From: DATLMR01 sp035634255
GTDB lineage: Bacteria; Acidobacteriota; Blastocatellia; UBA7656
Direction of reading: 5' to 3'
Assembly: GCA_035634255.1 (NCBI GenBank)
Contig: DASQDI010000157.1
Location: 133,554 to 197,553, forward strand
DNA: 64,000 bases
In this document: positions 34,045 through 42,086 of the stretch, one piece after another
How the letters are laid out: the number at the start of each line of letters is the position of its first letter
How positions within the stretch are numbered: position 1 is the first letter of the stretch
Notes under the pieces: model-generated
Databases searched by the model: none
Seen by the model: the letters and a program-made list of their open reading frames with translations, nothing else
Told to the model about the DNA's origin: nothing
Position numbers and translations under genes: made by a program

Positions 34045-35598
34045 ATGAACAATCGATTGATGTCCAAAAGGATTAAGACGGCCGCGCTCTTTATGGCCGC
34101 GGTATTTTTGGGGTCGTACCTGCCCTGGCAACGGACCGGCGCGAGCGCGGCCGAAGGGCAGGCGCAGCAGGCCGAGGCCCAGAGGCGGTTCGAGGTCGTC
34201 GGGCTCGGCACGCCCCTCAAAGAGAGGACCGGGAAGGACGACGGCGCGTCCTTCGTCGTCCATTTCGTGGGCGACATTCATGGGAGCCTCGAACCCTGTG
34301 GCTGAAAAGGCCCCCGGTCAGGGGGATTGGCACGGCGTGTCAACTACACAAACGCATTCAAAGAGAAGTTCAAAGACACCCCCTCGCTGCTCGTGGACAC
34401 GGGCTACTTTCTGGCCGACGAGCGCACGACGCATGGGGGCCTGCGCTTCGACTCCGTCATAAGGAGCGACCGGGTGTTCAGGGCCTACGAGCAATTCCCC
34501 GTCGACGTGGCGAACGTCTCCGCGTACGACGCCCCCTTCGTCTCCCACCTGCTTTCGAAGGGAGAGGCGGCCGCGAAGGATAAGCAGTACGCGATGCTCG
34601 GGCGGATCGTTTCGGCCAATATATTGAGCGACTCGAAGGGCGCGCCCTCGCCTCCGCCCTTCGTCGTGCGCGAGGTCGTCGAGCGGTCGAAGGCCCGGCA
34701 GGGCAAGCCGACGCGCGTGGCCTTCGTCGGGCTGGCCAGCCCCGAGGCAAACCTGCCTCCGGGTTTCAAGCTGATCGACCCGGTCGAGGCGGCGAAGCGG
34801 GCCGTCCCCCAGGCCAGGCAGCGCGCCGATATAGTCATCGTGCTCGCGCACCTTCAGACTACCCCGCTCGTTCGCGTCGCGCGCGAGGTCCCCGGCATCG
34901 ACGTGATCATCAACGGCTCGGGGGACATATTCAGAGCGCCTATGAAGCTCGGGGAGACCTTCATCGCGTTCACGCCTCTGGAGATGAGGACGATGGGCGA
35001 GCTGCGCTTCTACCGCGACGCGCAGGGCAAGCTGTCGGTCTGGGACCGGTACATCTCCCTCGACGAGGAAGTGGGCGACAACCCCGAAGCCCTGAAGGTC
35101 GTGGAAGCGGCGCGCGAGGCCGAAACGGGCGCGAGAGACGCGGCCAAGCTCCTGCTCGACGAATGGCTCGCGCATACGCGGCCGCTGACTATGGGGCTCA
35201 AGCCCCGGCCCGGTCAGGAGCACCCGCCAGCCGGAGGGTACGTCTCGTCCGGCGCGTGCGCGCAGTGCCACATGCAAGAGTACACGGTCTGGGCCAACTC
35301 CGGTCACGCGCGGACGAGCGACCAGCTCGTGGTGAAAAAGCATGAGTTCGAAGTGAGTTGCCTCGCCTGCCACGCGACGGGGCTTCAAAAGACGGGGTCG
35401 GCGGCCATGAGCGACCTTGCCAAAATTCAAAACGTGGCGTGCGAGCAGTGCCACGGCCCCGGAGCGGACCACGTCGCCAAACCCGGAAAGGGCTATGGGC
35501 AAATCCCGGACGCGCAGGCGTCATGCTCGGCCTGTCACACGCCTCAAACGAGCCCTTCGTTCGATCTGAAAGCGGCCTGGGAGAAGATTAAGCATTGA
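34045..35598 (+). CDS. Probable selenoprotein: metallophosphatase / 5'-nucleotidase-like domain fused to a tetraheme cytochrome c
   Basis: 517 aa if the in-frame TGA at 34303-34305 (codon 87) is read as selenocysteine. The upstream part has a signal peptide (AALFMAAVFLGSYLP) and FVVHFVGDIHGSLEPCG; the downstream part resumes in the same frame with KGPRSGGLARRVNYTNAF. In related exported metallophosphatases that I recall, this site reads PCGC followed by GGLARR, so TGA replaces the second Cys. The middle (about 95-380) is calcineurin/5'-nucleotidase-like (LVDTGYFLADE, VAFVGLASPE, ADIVIVLAHLQ, DVIINGSGDIF). The C-terminus has four CxxCH near 405, 439, 466 and 494, like cytochrome c554 domains. 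A hairpin with loop GGC lies 28 nt after the TGA. The alternative is a nonsense-mutated gene, but both halves look intact. Confidence 0.78.
34327..34343 (+). promoter_or_regulatory. Candidate bacterial SECIS hairpin 1
   Basis: UUGGCAC-GGC-GUGUCAA: 7-bp stem with one G-U pair and a GGC triloop, 28 nt between the TGA and the loop. Bacterial SECIS elements are known to sit inside the coding region with G in the first two loop positions and the loop about 16-37 nt from the UGA. Confidence 0.6.
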
Positions 35599-35646
35599 TG
35601 GGCGGGGGTCAGGGGCGGCAGACACCTGTGATAAACTTGGCGGCGT

Positions 35647-36096
35647 ATGACTGACCACCCCGAACCGTGGGACAACTCCTACGTGCTTGACGGCGACACC
35701 GAAGCCTTGCTTCGTCGCCTCCTCATCGCCCCGTTGACTCAGGATCAGGTCGTGCGGTCCTGCCTGAAGGAAGTCCACCTTCTCCTGCCCCCGGAAGACA
35801 AAGCAAAGCTGGAATCGAAGATGGCCGATGGCGCTCAAGGGTTGCCGGGCCTACTTCTACAGCCCTTCTCGAACGCCGTAGCCGAGTGGCTGCAGATGCG
35901 GGAGGAGCTGCAACAGAGCGTGGATTGGGAAGAGGTCCCGGCCCAGCAGCGGGAACTGAGCGAGAAACGGGCGGACTACATACTAAGGTATGCGACCCGC
36001 AATGGTTGGGTAGTAAGAGAAGGGGAAAGCGGGGAGTGGCAGATAACGGAGCAAGGCAGAGAGGTAATACAGCGGGGAGGGTTTTATATGAGGTGA
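35647..36096 (+). CDS. Hypothetical protein with winged-helix-like C-terminus
   Basis: 149 aa, acidic, soluble, no signal peptide. N-terminal helical region (LDGDTEALLRRLLIAPLTQDQVVRSCLKE); the C-terminus (LRYATRNGWVVREGESGEWQITEQGREVI) looks like the wing of a wHTH. I recognise no family. It stands at the start of a small-gene stretch with attC-like remnants and could be cassette cargo. Confidence 0.6.
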   Translation: MTDHPEPWDNSYVLDGDTEALLRRLLIAPLTQDQVVRSCLKEVHLLLPPEDKAKLESKMADGAQGLPGLLLQPFSNAVAEWLQMREELQQSVDWEEVPAQQRELSEKRADYILRYATRNGWVVREGESGEWQITEQGREVIQRGGFYMR

Positions 36097-36457
36097 AGGC
36101 TATGGCCGCGCGCGGCCTAACAAGCGCGTGCGGCGGAGTCCGCGAATCGTTTGATAGTTCCGGCGGTACAAGAATAGCTATGCCTTACGCGGTAGTGAAC
36201 TTGGTATGTTCCGACATCGTACGCCACATCAACAAATTATATTTCGCGAGAGGTAATCATCATGTAGAGCGACCTTATGCCGGTGGTGAAGTGATCTCTG
36301 AGCCCTATCGGGAGCAAGTTATTAGCGTCACTGAGAAGACGACCGAACCACTAGCGAACTATGTTAACGGTATACAGGGACGAAGAAGGAGCAGTGACCT
36401 CAGAGCATAACAAGCACACCCACCAGAGCCGCGCGGCCCGGTGGCGCGAGTCGTTCT
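36097..36457. other. Gene-poor stretch with attC-like remnants
   Basis: No convincing gene. GGCCTAACAAGCGCGTGCGG at 36114-36133 matches the RYYYAAC R-box and following bases of integron attC sites, with a short GCGG-AGT-CCGC hairpin behind it. Base composition is lower in GC than the flanks in the second half. Confidence 0.45.
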
Positions 36458-36461
36458 ATGC
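36405..36461. repeat. attC-like imperfect palindrome
   Basis: 57-bp imperfect inverted repeat: GCATAAC at the left and GTTCTATGC at the right, inner CCACC (36420-36424) pairing with GGTGG (36440-36444) and a GCCGC/GCGGC core. The layout (R box, stem, R box) resembles an integron recombination site, and the DinB-like ATG (36458) starts inside its right end. Confidence 0.45.
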
Positions 36462-36985
36462 TTGAAAGGATGCGTGCTACGACTATGACGATGAAACCTG
36501 TCCTGCACAGTTTTGCCTATTGCCTCGACTTCCTGCGCGAACAGGTCGCGGACGTTGCCGAGGCTGACATGGTCGCGCAACCGAGCGGGATCATGAATCA
36601 CCCGGCCTGGGTCATCGGCCACCTTACGCATGCGTGTCAGTTATTGGGCGGTGCAATCGGGCTACCCGAGTGGTTGCCGAATGGCTGGGCCGAGCGTTTC
36701 GGCACCGGCAGCGTGCCGGTCGCTGATGTCAGCCTGTATGAGACAAAAAACGGCGCTCTGGCAATGCTTGGCGACGCGCAGTCTCGAATCACCCAGGCCG
36801 TAGACCGGCTGGACGACGCTCACCTGGACGCACAGTTTCCGGACGAATCCTACCGCGTCGTATTCCCAACGATTCGCCACGCGATAACGCAGGTGCTTGT
36901 GGGGCACACGGCCAATCACATCGGGCAGGTTTCAGTCTGGCGCAGGGCTATGGGCTTGCCACCGATGGGGCGACCGTTCGAGTGA
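36458..36985 (+). CDS. DinB-superfamily protein
   Basis: Up to 175 aa; starts at 36458, 36470 or 36485 are all possible. Four-helix DinB fold with the metal-binding His set: MNHPAWVIGHLTHACQLL (His near 47-56) and VGHTANHIGQVSVWRRAMGL (His near 151-155). DinB/YfiT proteins include thiol S-transferases such as bacillithiol- or mycothiol-dependent enzymes, and many uncharacterised members are carried on mobile elements. It directly follows an attC-like palindrome, so a cassette origin is possible. Confidence 0.85.
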   Translation: MLERMRATTMTMKPVLHSFAYCLDFLREQVADVAEADMVAQPSGIMNHPAWVIGHLTHACQLLGGAIGLPEWLPNGWAERFGTGSVPVADVSLYETKNGALAMLGDAQSRITQAVDRLDDAHLDAQFPDESYRVVFPTIRHAITQVLVGHTANHIGQVSVWRRAMGLPPMGRPFE

Positions 36986-37141
36986 CGGCACGGCACGGAG
37001 CAATGCCGTGAGCAGGAGCCGCCGTGGCCGGCGGACGCGCGACGGAGATGCAACCCGCGCCGCGAAGATGTTGTCACCAAACCGTCGCGTGGGGTATTTT
37101 AATTTTGAAGACTTAAAAATCTTAAATTCAACAGTCAAACA

Positions 37142-38542
37142 ATGCCGAAAACTATTATTTTTCTCGTAGCTGCCATCCTGCTGTTACATCCAGCCGCCTT
37201 CGCTCAGAAATCCAAAGTCGCCTTAATCAGCGATTTTGTGACGGCAAAACAGAATCACCATAATTTTAATGGCAACGTTCTAGTCGCCGAAAAGGGGCGG
37301 ATTATTTACAAAAAATCGGTCGGCTACTCTGACTTTAAAACCCGACGACCGCTGACCGACCGGAGCGTTTTTAATCTCGCCTCGATCAGCAAGCAGTTTA
37401 CGGCCGCCGCCGTGCTCCTCTGCCGGGAGAGGGGCTTGTTGAGCCTAGACGATTCTTTGTCGAAATATTTCCCCGAAATCCCCTACGAAGGAATCACCAT
37501 CCGGCAAATGCTGACTCACACTTCGGGGCTGCCCGAGCAGAATGAGCTGCTCTATAAATACTGGAACTCGGACGAGCCGGCCATCAACAAGGACATGATC
37601 GGGCTGCTGATCAAACACAAGCCCCCGGCGGCTTTCAAACCCGGCGAGGGGTTCAAGTACTGCAATACGAACTACTCGCTGCTGGCTTCGATAGTCGAAA
37701 AAGTCAGCGGTCAGAAGTTTCAGGATTTCATGGCGGTAAATATTTTCAAGCCCGCCGGGATGAAACAGACTCAAATCCTCGACCTGGGAAACGGCTACAA
37801 AACGATCCCCGACCTGGCCTCAAACTATATCTATGATCATGAGAAGGAGCGGTTTTCCCTGCCCAAAGACATACCGCAATGGAAAAAAGCCATCCCCATC
37901 GGCGGCATGGTAGGCGCGGGGAACGTTTATTCGACCGCGGCGTATCTGCTCAAATGGCAGGAAAGTTTAAAGGCCGAAAAGATTTTGAGCCGGAAAGTTT
38001 TAGGGGAGATGGAAAGCCCGCAAGTCAAAGGCAGCGTCGACGGCTCCGACGCCTACGGCTACGGGCTGGCCATCAAATCAATTTACGGCGACACCAGAGT
38101 CTTTCACTACGGCGGCACGCTCGGCTACTGGAACTCCCTTCAGCATTTCAAAAACGCCGACCGCACGGTCATCGTGTTGTCGAATAACGAGGGAGAAAAA
38201 GGGCTGACGAACGCCATCGCCGCGATCCTGTTCGATCAGGAAGTGGTGCTGCCCTCCGCACACAAGGAAGTAAGGCTCGCGGAGGATCAGTTATCCAGGT
38301 TCGTAGGCACCTACGAAGTGAACGGCAATTTCGCCTTCGCGATTGAAAACAGAGACGGTAAGTTACACAGAGTCGTCAAAGGCGGCGACGCGAAAGAATT
38401 AAAACCCGAATCGAGCAACAAGTTGTTTTACGCCGATGGCACCGACCGGCAGATCGAACTCGTCTTTGACGGCGGGCAAGCGGTCAAACGAGTATTTTTC
38501 ATTTCCGACGGGTTAAAAACGGAATTGAAAAAAGTCCGATAG
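37142..38542 (+). CDS. Exported serine beta-lactamase-like hydrolase
   Basis: 466 aa. Signal peptide MPKTIIFLVAAILLLHPAAFA. Class C / DD-peptidase family motifs: S-x-x-K in LASISKQFTAAAV, Y-x-N in KYCNTNYSLLAS and H-x-G in HYGGTLGYW. The C-terminal 80 residues form a lipocalin-like DUF3471-type domain (FVGTYEVNGNFAFAIENRDG). Codons are clearly richer in A/T than the neighbours (many AAA, TTT, GAA), and the leader is AT-rich, which suggests later arrival by transfer. More likely a peptidase or esterase than an antibiotic-resistance enzyme. Confidence 0.9.
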   Translation: MPKTIIFLVAAILLLHPAAFAQKSKVALISDFVTAKQNHHNFNGNVLVAEKGRIIYKKSVGYSDFKTRRPLTDRSVFNLASISKQFTAAAVLLCRERGLLSLDDSLSKYFPEIPYEGITIRQMLTHTSGLPEQNELLYKYWNSDEPAINKDMIGLLIKHKPPAAFKPGEGFKYCNTNYSLLASIVEKVSGQKFQDFMAVNIFKPAGMKQTQILDLGNGYKTIPDLASNYIYDHEKERFSLPKDIPQWKKAIPIGGMVGAGNVYSTAAYLLKWQESLKAEKILSRKVLGEMESPQVKGSVDGSDAYGYGLAIKSIYGDTRVFHYGGTLGYWNSLQHFKNADRTVIVLSNNEGEKGLTNAIAAILFDQEVVLPSAHKEVRLAEDQLSRFVGTYEVNGNFAFAIENRDGKLHRVVKGGDAKELKPESSNKLFYADGTDRQIELVFDGGQAVKRVFFISDGLKTELKKVR

Positions 38543-38759
38543 TCGCGGACTCTACCTTGACGACGCACATCCTGGTGCCGCCGGGCAAGTCATCGGGCGA
38601 CAGGCGGGAACAGCTACTCTCTCGAAACGTTATCTTCTAACCCCGGCTTGCGTGTAGTCAGCCCGCCCGCGTCAATTCAGCGCCGGGCAGTGGTTGAATT
38701 TCCCGACTCGGCGAGGCATTAACCGCCTCTCATGCCTGAGTCGCGCGAAGGAGGGCGGG

Positions 38760-39617
38760 ATGCCGAAACGTTCACTGATGCTCGCGGGGGGAGGGTTGAA
38801 GATCGCCTTTCAGGCCGGCGTGTTGCAGGTGTGGCTCGATGAAGCCGGGCTCGAATTCGATCACGGTGACGCCGTGAGCGCCGCCTGCTTCAACCTCGCG
38901 ATGTGGACGCAGGGGATGAGCGGCAGACAGATCGCCGACAACTGGCGCAACCTCAACCCTCTGACCGGCGTCGACGTTAACTGGCCCCAACTCGCGCGGC
39001 TGACCTCAGCCGAGTCGCTGTTTGAACTCGACGCCTACCGCAAGAAGGTCTTCCCGCGCTGGGGGCTCGACTGGGATAGGATTCGCGCCAGCACCCGCGA
39101 GGCGACGTTCAACGTCTACAACTTCTCAAGGCATGAGTTGCGCCCCGTCGCGGCTCCAGAGATGACCGAGGACTTCCTCGTCGCCGCCGCCTCGCTGCCG
39201 GTCTGGTTCCCGCCGGTGAGCATCGACGGCGACACGTACATAGACGCCGTGTTCAACACCGCCAGCAATATCGAAGAGGCGATCCGCCGCGGCGCGGACG
39301 AGTTGTGGATCATCTGGACGACAAGCCAGCGCGGCAAATGGGTGAGCGGCTTCGTCGGCAACTTCTTCGGCATCTTCGAGGCCACCACGAACTGCGCCTA
39401 CAAGCAAATGCTGTCGCGCATCGTACGCAACAACGACGCCATCGCGCGCGGAGCGCAGGGCGAGTTCGGTCGCCATATTGCGGTCCGTGAGTTGAAGGCG
39501 GAGGTGCCGCTTCACTACCTTCTAAACTTCAGCAGGAAGCGCATCGCGGCGGCCGTGAATCTCGGGGTGGAAGCAGCGCGCGCCTGGTGCGACGAGAATA
39601 AAGTGCATTACCACTGA
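38760..39617 (+). CDS. Patatin-like phospholipase family protein with altered nucleophile elbow
   Basis: 285 aa from the ATG at 38760, with AAGGAGG 5 nt upstream; the frame is open back to 38694. The oxyanion-hole loop LMLAGGGLKIAFQAGVLQVW is clear. The GxSxG elbow is replaced by AVSAA (Ser40 kept, both Gly changed to Ala) and the catalytic Asp motif reads YIDAVFNTAS instead of DGG/DGA. The remainder (VWFPPVSIDGDTYIDAVF, ADELWIIWTTS) fits the fold. A lipid acyl hydrolase with narrowed activity, or a member that has lost activity. Confidence 0.8.
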   Translation: MPKRSLMLAGGGLKIAFQAGVLQVWLDEAGLEFDHGDAVSAACFNLAMWTQGMSGRQIADNWRNLNPLTGVDVNWPQLARLTSAESLFELDAYRKKVFPRWGLDWDRIRASTREATFNVYNFSRHELRPVAAPEMTEDFLVAAASLPVWFPPVSIDGDTYIDAVFNTASNIEEAIRRGADELWIIWTTSQRGKWVSGFVGNFFGIFEATTNCAYKQMLSRIVRNNDAIARGAQGEFGRHIAVRELKAEVPLHYLLNFSRKRIAAAVNLGVEAARAWCDENKVHYH

Positions 39618-39653
39618 GCAGCAGGTCGCGGCCCGGTCAATGAATGTTGGGCG

Positions 39654-41342
39654 TCACTGCTTCGCCGGCCCTTGGCCCCCGGCCACTGGCCCCTGATCGT
39701 GCTGCTCCCTGAGCTTGAACTTCTGGACCTTGCCCGAGGCGGTCATCGGGAAGTCTTCCACGAAGCGGACGTGTCTGGGTATCTTGAACTTCGCGATGCG
39801 GTTCTCGCAGAAGGCGATCATCTCTTCGGGTGAGGCCGAGACGCCAGGCTTCAGGCGGATGGCGGCGGCGACCGCTTCGCCATACTTTTCGTCGGGGATT
39901 CCGTAGACGTAAACGTCCGACACCTTCTCGTTCAGCCGCAGCATGTCTTCGATCTCTTTGGGCGCGATGTTCTCCCCCCCGCGAATTATCAGGTCCTTGA
40001 TCCGGCCCGTGATCCTCACGTACCCCGAGTCGTCGAGCGTCGCCTGATCCCCGGTGTGCAGCCAGCCCTGCTCGTCTATCGCCTCCGCCGTCGCCTCCGG
40101 GTTGTTGTAATACCCCTTCATCACGTTGTACCCGCGGCAGCAGAGTTCCCCCGCCCTGCCCGGCTCGCAGACCTCGCCCGTCGCCGGGTCGATTATCTTC
40201 ACCTCCATCTCGGGGAGAACCTGCCCGACCGTCTGCGTCCTGAGCTCGATTGAGTCGTGGCGCGGGGTCAGGGTTATGCCCGGAGATGCTTCGGTCAGCC
40301 CGTAGGCTATCGCCATCTCTTTAATGTTCAGGCGGTCCATGACTTTCCGCATCAGGGGCTCGGGGCAGAGCGACCCGGCCATCAGCCCCGTCCGCAGGCT
40401 GGAGAGGTCGAAGCTGTGGAAGTCCAGCAGATCGAGCTCCGCTATGAACATCGTCGGGACGCCGTAAAGCGCCGTGCACCTCTCGCGCTCAATATACTGG
40501 AGGACGCGCAGAGGCTCGAACCATTCGAGGGGGATGAGCGCCGTCGCGTGCGTGTACGCGCCGAGGACGCCTATCACGCAGCCGAAGCAGTGGAAGAACG
40601 GGACCGGCACGCAGAGCCGGTCAGACGGCGTGTAGCCCAGCCCCTCCGCCAGCCAGTAGCCGTTGTTGACGATGTTGCGGTGGGTGAGCATCACGCCCTT
40701 CGGGAACCCCGTGGTGCCGGACGTGTACTGCATGTTTATCACGTCGTCGAGGCCCTGCATCTCCGCCAGAGCGTCGAGCCGCGCGTCGGGGATCTCATCC
40801 GAGCCGTCCAGCAGGGAGTCGTACCTGATCATCCCCGCCGGGTGGTCGTCCCCGATGTAGATCACGTTGTTCAGGTACGGGAAGCGGACCGAATGGAGCT
40901 TCCCTTCTTCGGCCGCGCGCAGTTCGGGGATGATGTTCAACAGCGATTCGACGTAGTTGAGGTCGCGGAAGCCCGCGACCGTGATGACGGTGGAGGCTTC
41001 GGACTGTCTCAGCAGGTACTCGATCTCGCTGTCGCGGAGGCTAGTGTTGGCTGTGACGAGAATCGCCCCGATCTTCGCGAGGGCGAACTGGAGCATGACC
41101 CATTCCGGGATGTTGGGAGCCCAGAGGACCACCCGGTCGCCGTGCCGTATGCCGAGCCTCAGCAACCCCTTCGCTATCTGCCGCGTGAGCCATTCGAGCT
41201 GGCTGAAGTCGTAGCGCAGGTTGCGGTCCGGGTAGACCAGAGCGTCGTTCTCCGGGTAATCCCTCGCAAGCAAGGTGAGCAACTCGCCCACTCTCACATC
41301 CCTGTAAGCTCGCGGGCGACTCACGGTTTCTGTCCCTGACAT
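39654..41342 (-). CDS. AMP-dependent acyl-CoA synthetase
   Basis: 562 aa ANL-family ligase. P-loop-like YTSGTTGFPKGVMLTH (about 200-215), PFFHCFGCVIGVLGA, A5 YGLTEASPGIT, A7 GWLHTGDQATLDDSGYVRITGR, A8 KDLIIRGGENIAPKEIE and A10 PMTASGKVQKFKL with the catalytic Lys. Most like medium/long-chain fatty acyl-CoA synthetases (FadD3/YngI group). The last 15 residues (HDQGPVAGGQGPAKQ) are encoded by the dispersed GGGGCCAGTGG repeat, an added tail beyond the usual end of the family. Confidence 0.94.
   Translation of the reverse strand: MSGTETVSRPRAYRDVRVGELLTLLARDYPENDALVYPDRNLRYDFSQLEWLTRQIAKGLLRLGIRHGDRVVLWAPNIPEWVMLQFALAKIGAILVTANTSLRDSEIEYLLRQSEASTVITVAGFRDLNYVESLLNIIPELRAAEEGKLHSVRFPYLNNVIYIGDDHPAGMIRYDSLLDGSDEIPDARLDALAEMQGLDDVINMQYTSGTTGFPKGVMLTHRNIVNNGYWLAEGLGYTPSDRLCVPVPFFHCFGCVIGVLGAYTHATALIPLEWFEPLRVLQYIERERCTALYGVPTMFIAELDLLDFHSFDLSSLRTGLMAGSLCPEPLMRKVMDRLNIKEMAIAYGLTEASPGITLTPRHDSIELRTQTVGQVLPEMEVKIIDPATGEVCEPGRAGELCCRGYNVMKGYYNNPEATAEAIDEQGWLHTGDQATLDDSGYVRITGRIKDLIIRGGENIAPKEIEDMLRLNEKVSDVYVYGIPDEKYGEAVAAAIRLKPGVSASPEEMIAFCENRIAKFKIPRHVRFVEDFPMTASGKVQKFKLREQHDQGPVAGGQGPAKQ
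39657..39697. repeat. GGCCCCTGAC repeat-family copy inside the acyl-CoA synthetase 3' end
   Basis: GGCCACTGGCCCCTGATCG with a preceding GGCCCTTGGCCCCC matches the right arm of the intergenic repeats. It overlaps the last codons of the synthetase, so its sequence has become the protein tail. Confidence 0.5.
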
Positions 41343-41416
41343 ATCGTTCCCTCCTGTCTGCTCTCGCCGTGCCCGATGAGAGCGGGCCTGATGACGCCGC
41401 TCCCGCGATCAACTCT

Positions 41417-41902
41417 TTAATCCGAATCTTCGCCTTCCTCGGGGGAAGCGCCGAAGTACCGCAGCCATGCGTCGAGGTCGCGGACATCCGGCTCCTCTCC
41501 GTCTTCGATCACAGGGCTCGTCTCCCTGGCCTCCCGCATGCGCCGCCTGAACTCTCCCGACCTGACCACGGCCGCGCCGCGCCCGCGAACCCTCGCCGAC
41601 AGAGCCCTGTCGGAAGTGACCACGGTGATGCCCCTCCGGTCCCGCGAAGACTCGACCAGCCGTTCGATCCGCGAATCCGCGTCCGACCCCCTCTCGGCGT
41701 ACAGGACTTTGACCCCTCTGTAAGCCGACGAATCGGGCATTGCCTCGTCCGGCGCGCCGTCAAAGACCGCCGTGACGCGGGCTTTCCTGATGCGTGCGAA
41801 TTCGGCAAGCTCCTCGACCAGACGCCTGCGCGCCCCTGACCTGTCGCGGTGCCAGCCGGGTGTCTGCCCCATCACGTTATTGCCGTCGATTATGTATGCC
41901 AT
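41417..41902 (-). CDS. NYN-domain (YacP-like) nuclease
   Basis: 161 aa from the ATG at 41902; the frame extends to 41947 without a ribosome binding site. PIN-like fold: MAYIIDGNNVMGQ (first Asp), VTAVFDGAPDEAMP, YAERGSDADSRIERLV (Asp pair) and ITVVTSDRALSARVRGRGA. YacP-type NYN proteins are RNA nucleases (Rae1 of Bacillus cleaves mRNA in the ribosome). A long acidic C-terminal tail (EDGEEPDVRDLDAWL...EEGEDSD). Confidence 0.88.
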   Translation of the reverse strand: MAYIIDGNNVMGQTPGWHRDRSGARRRLVEELAEFARIRKARVTAVFDGAPDEAMPDSSAYRGVKVLYAERGSDADSRIERLVESSRDRRGITVVTSDRALSARVRGRGAAVVRSGEFRRRMREARETSPVIEDGEEPDVRDLDAWLRYFGASPEEGEDSD

Positions 41903-42086
41903 GCGCCGACCCGGCCCCGCCGTCGAATTCGCGCCCGCCGGCTGCATTTTATTCCTATCTCGGGGTGATTTAAAGCCGGATGAGGGGAGAGCGGCCGGGT
42001 CCGGTAAGACATCGGCCGCTCTCGATTTTTCTCACACTTTCATGGCGGGCTCTGAAGTTGGGCTTCAGACCGAACCGGGTTGGAAC

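Noticed and set aside
34303..34305. Frameshift or split-gene explanation for the metallophosphatase/cytochrome halves
   Set aside because: Both halves are in the same frame and continuous in sequence, so no frameshift exists; only the TGA separates them.
34306..34325. CCCCC-GGTCA-GGGGG hairpin directly after the first TGA, with a GGUC loop as in the fdhF SECIS
   Set aside because: The loop is only 10 nt from the TGA, shorter than the known SECIS range; the GGC hairpin at 34327-34343 fits better. Both could still contribute.
35886..36410. Open frame overlapping the 149-aa gene and running into the attC-like region
   Set aside because: Out-of-frame overlap with a better gene, no ribosome binding site and unstructured composition.
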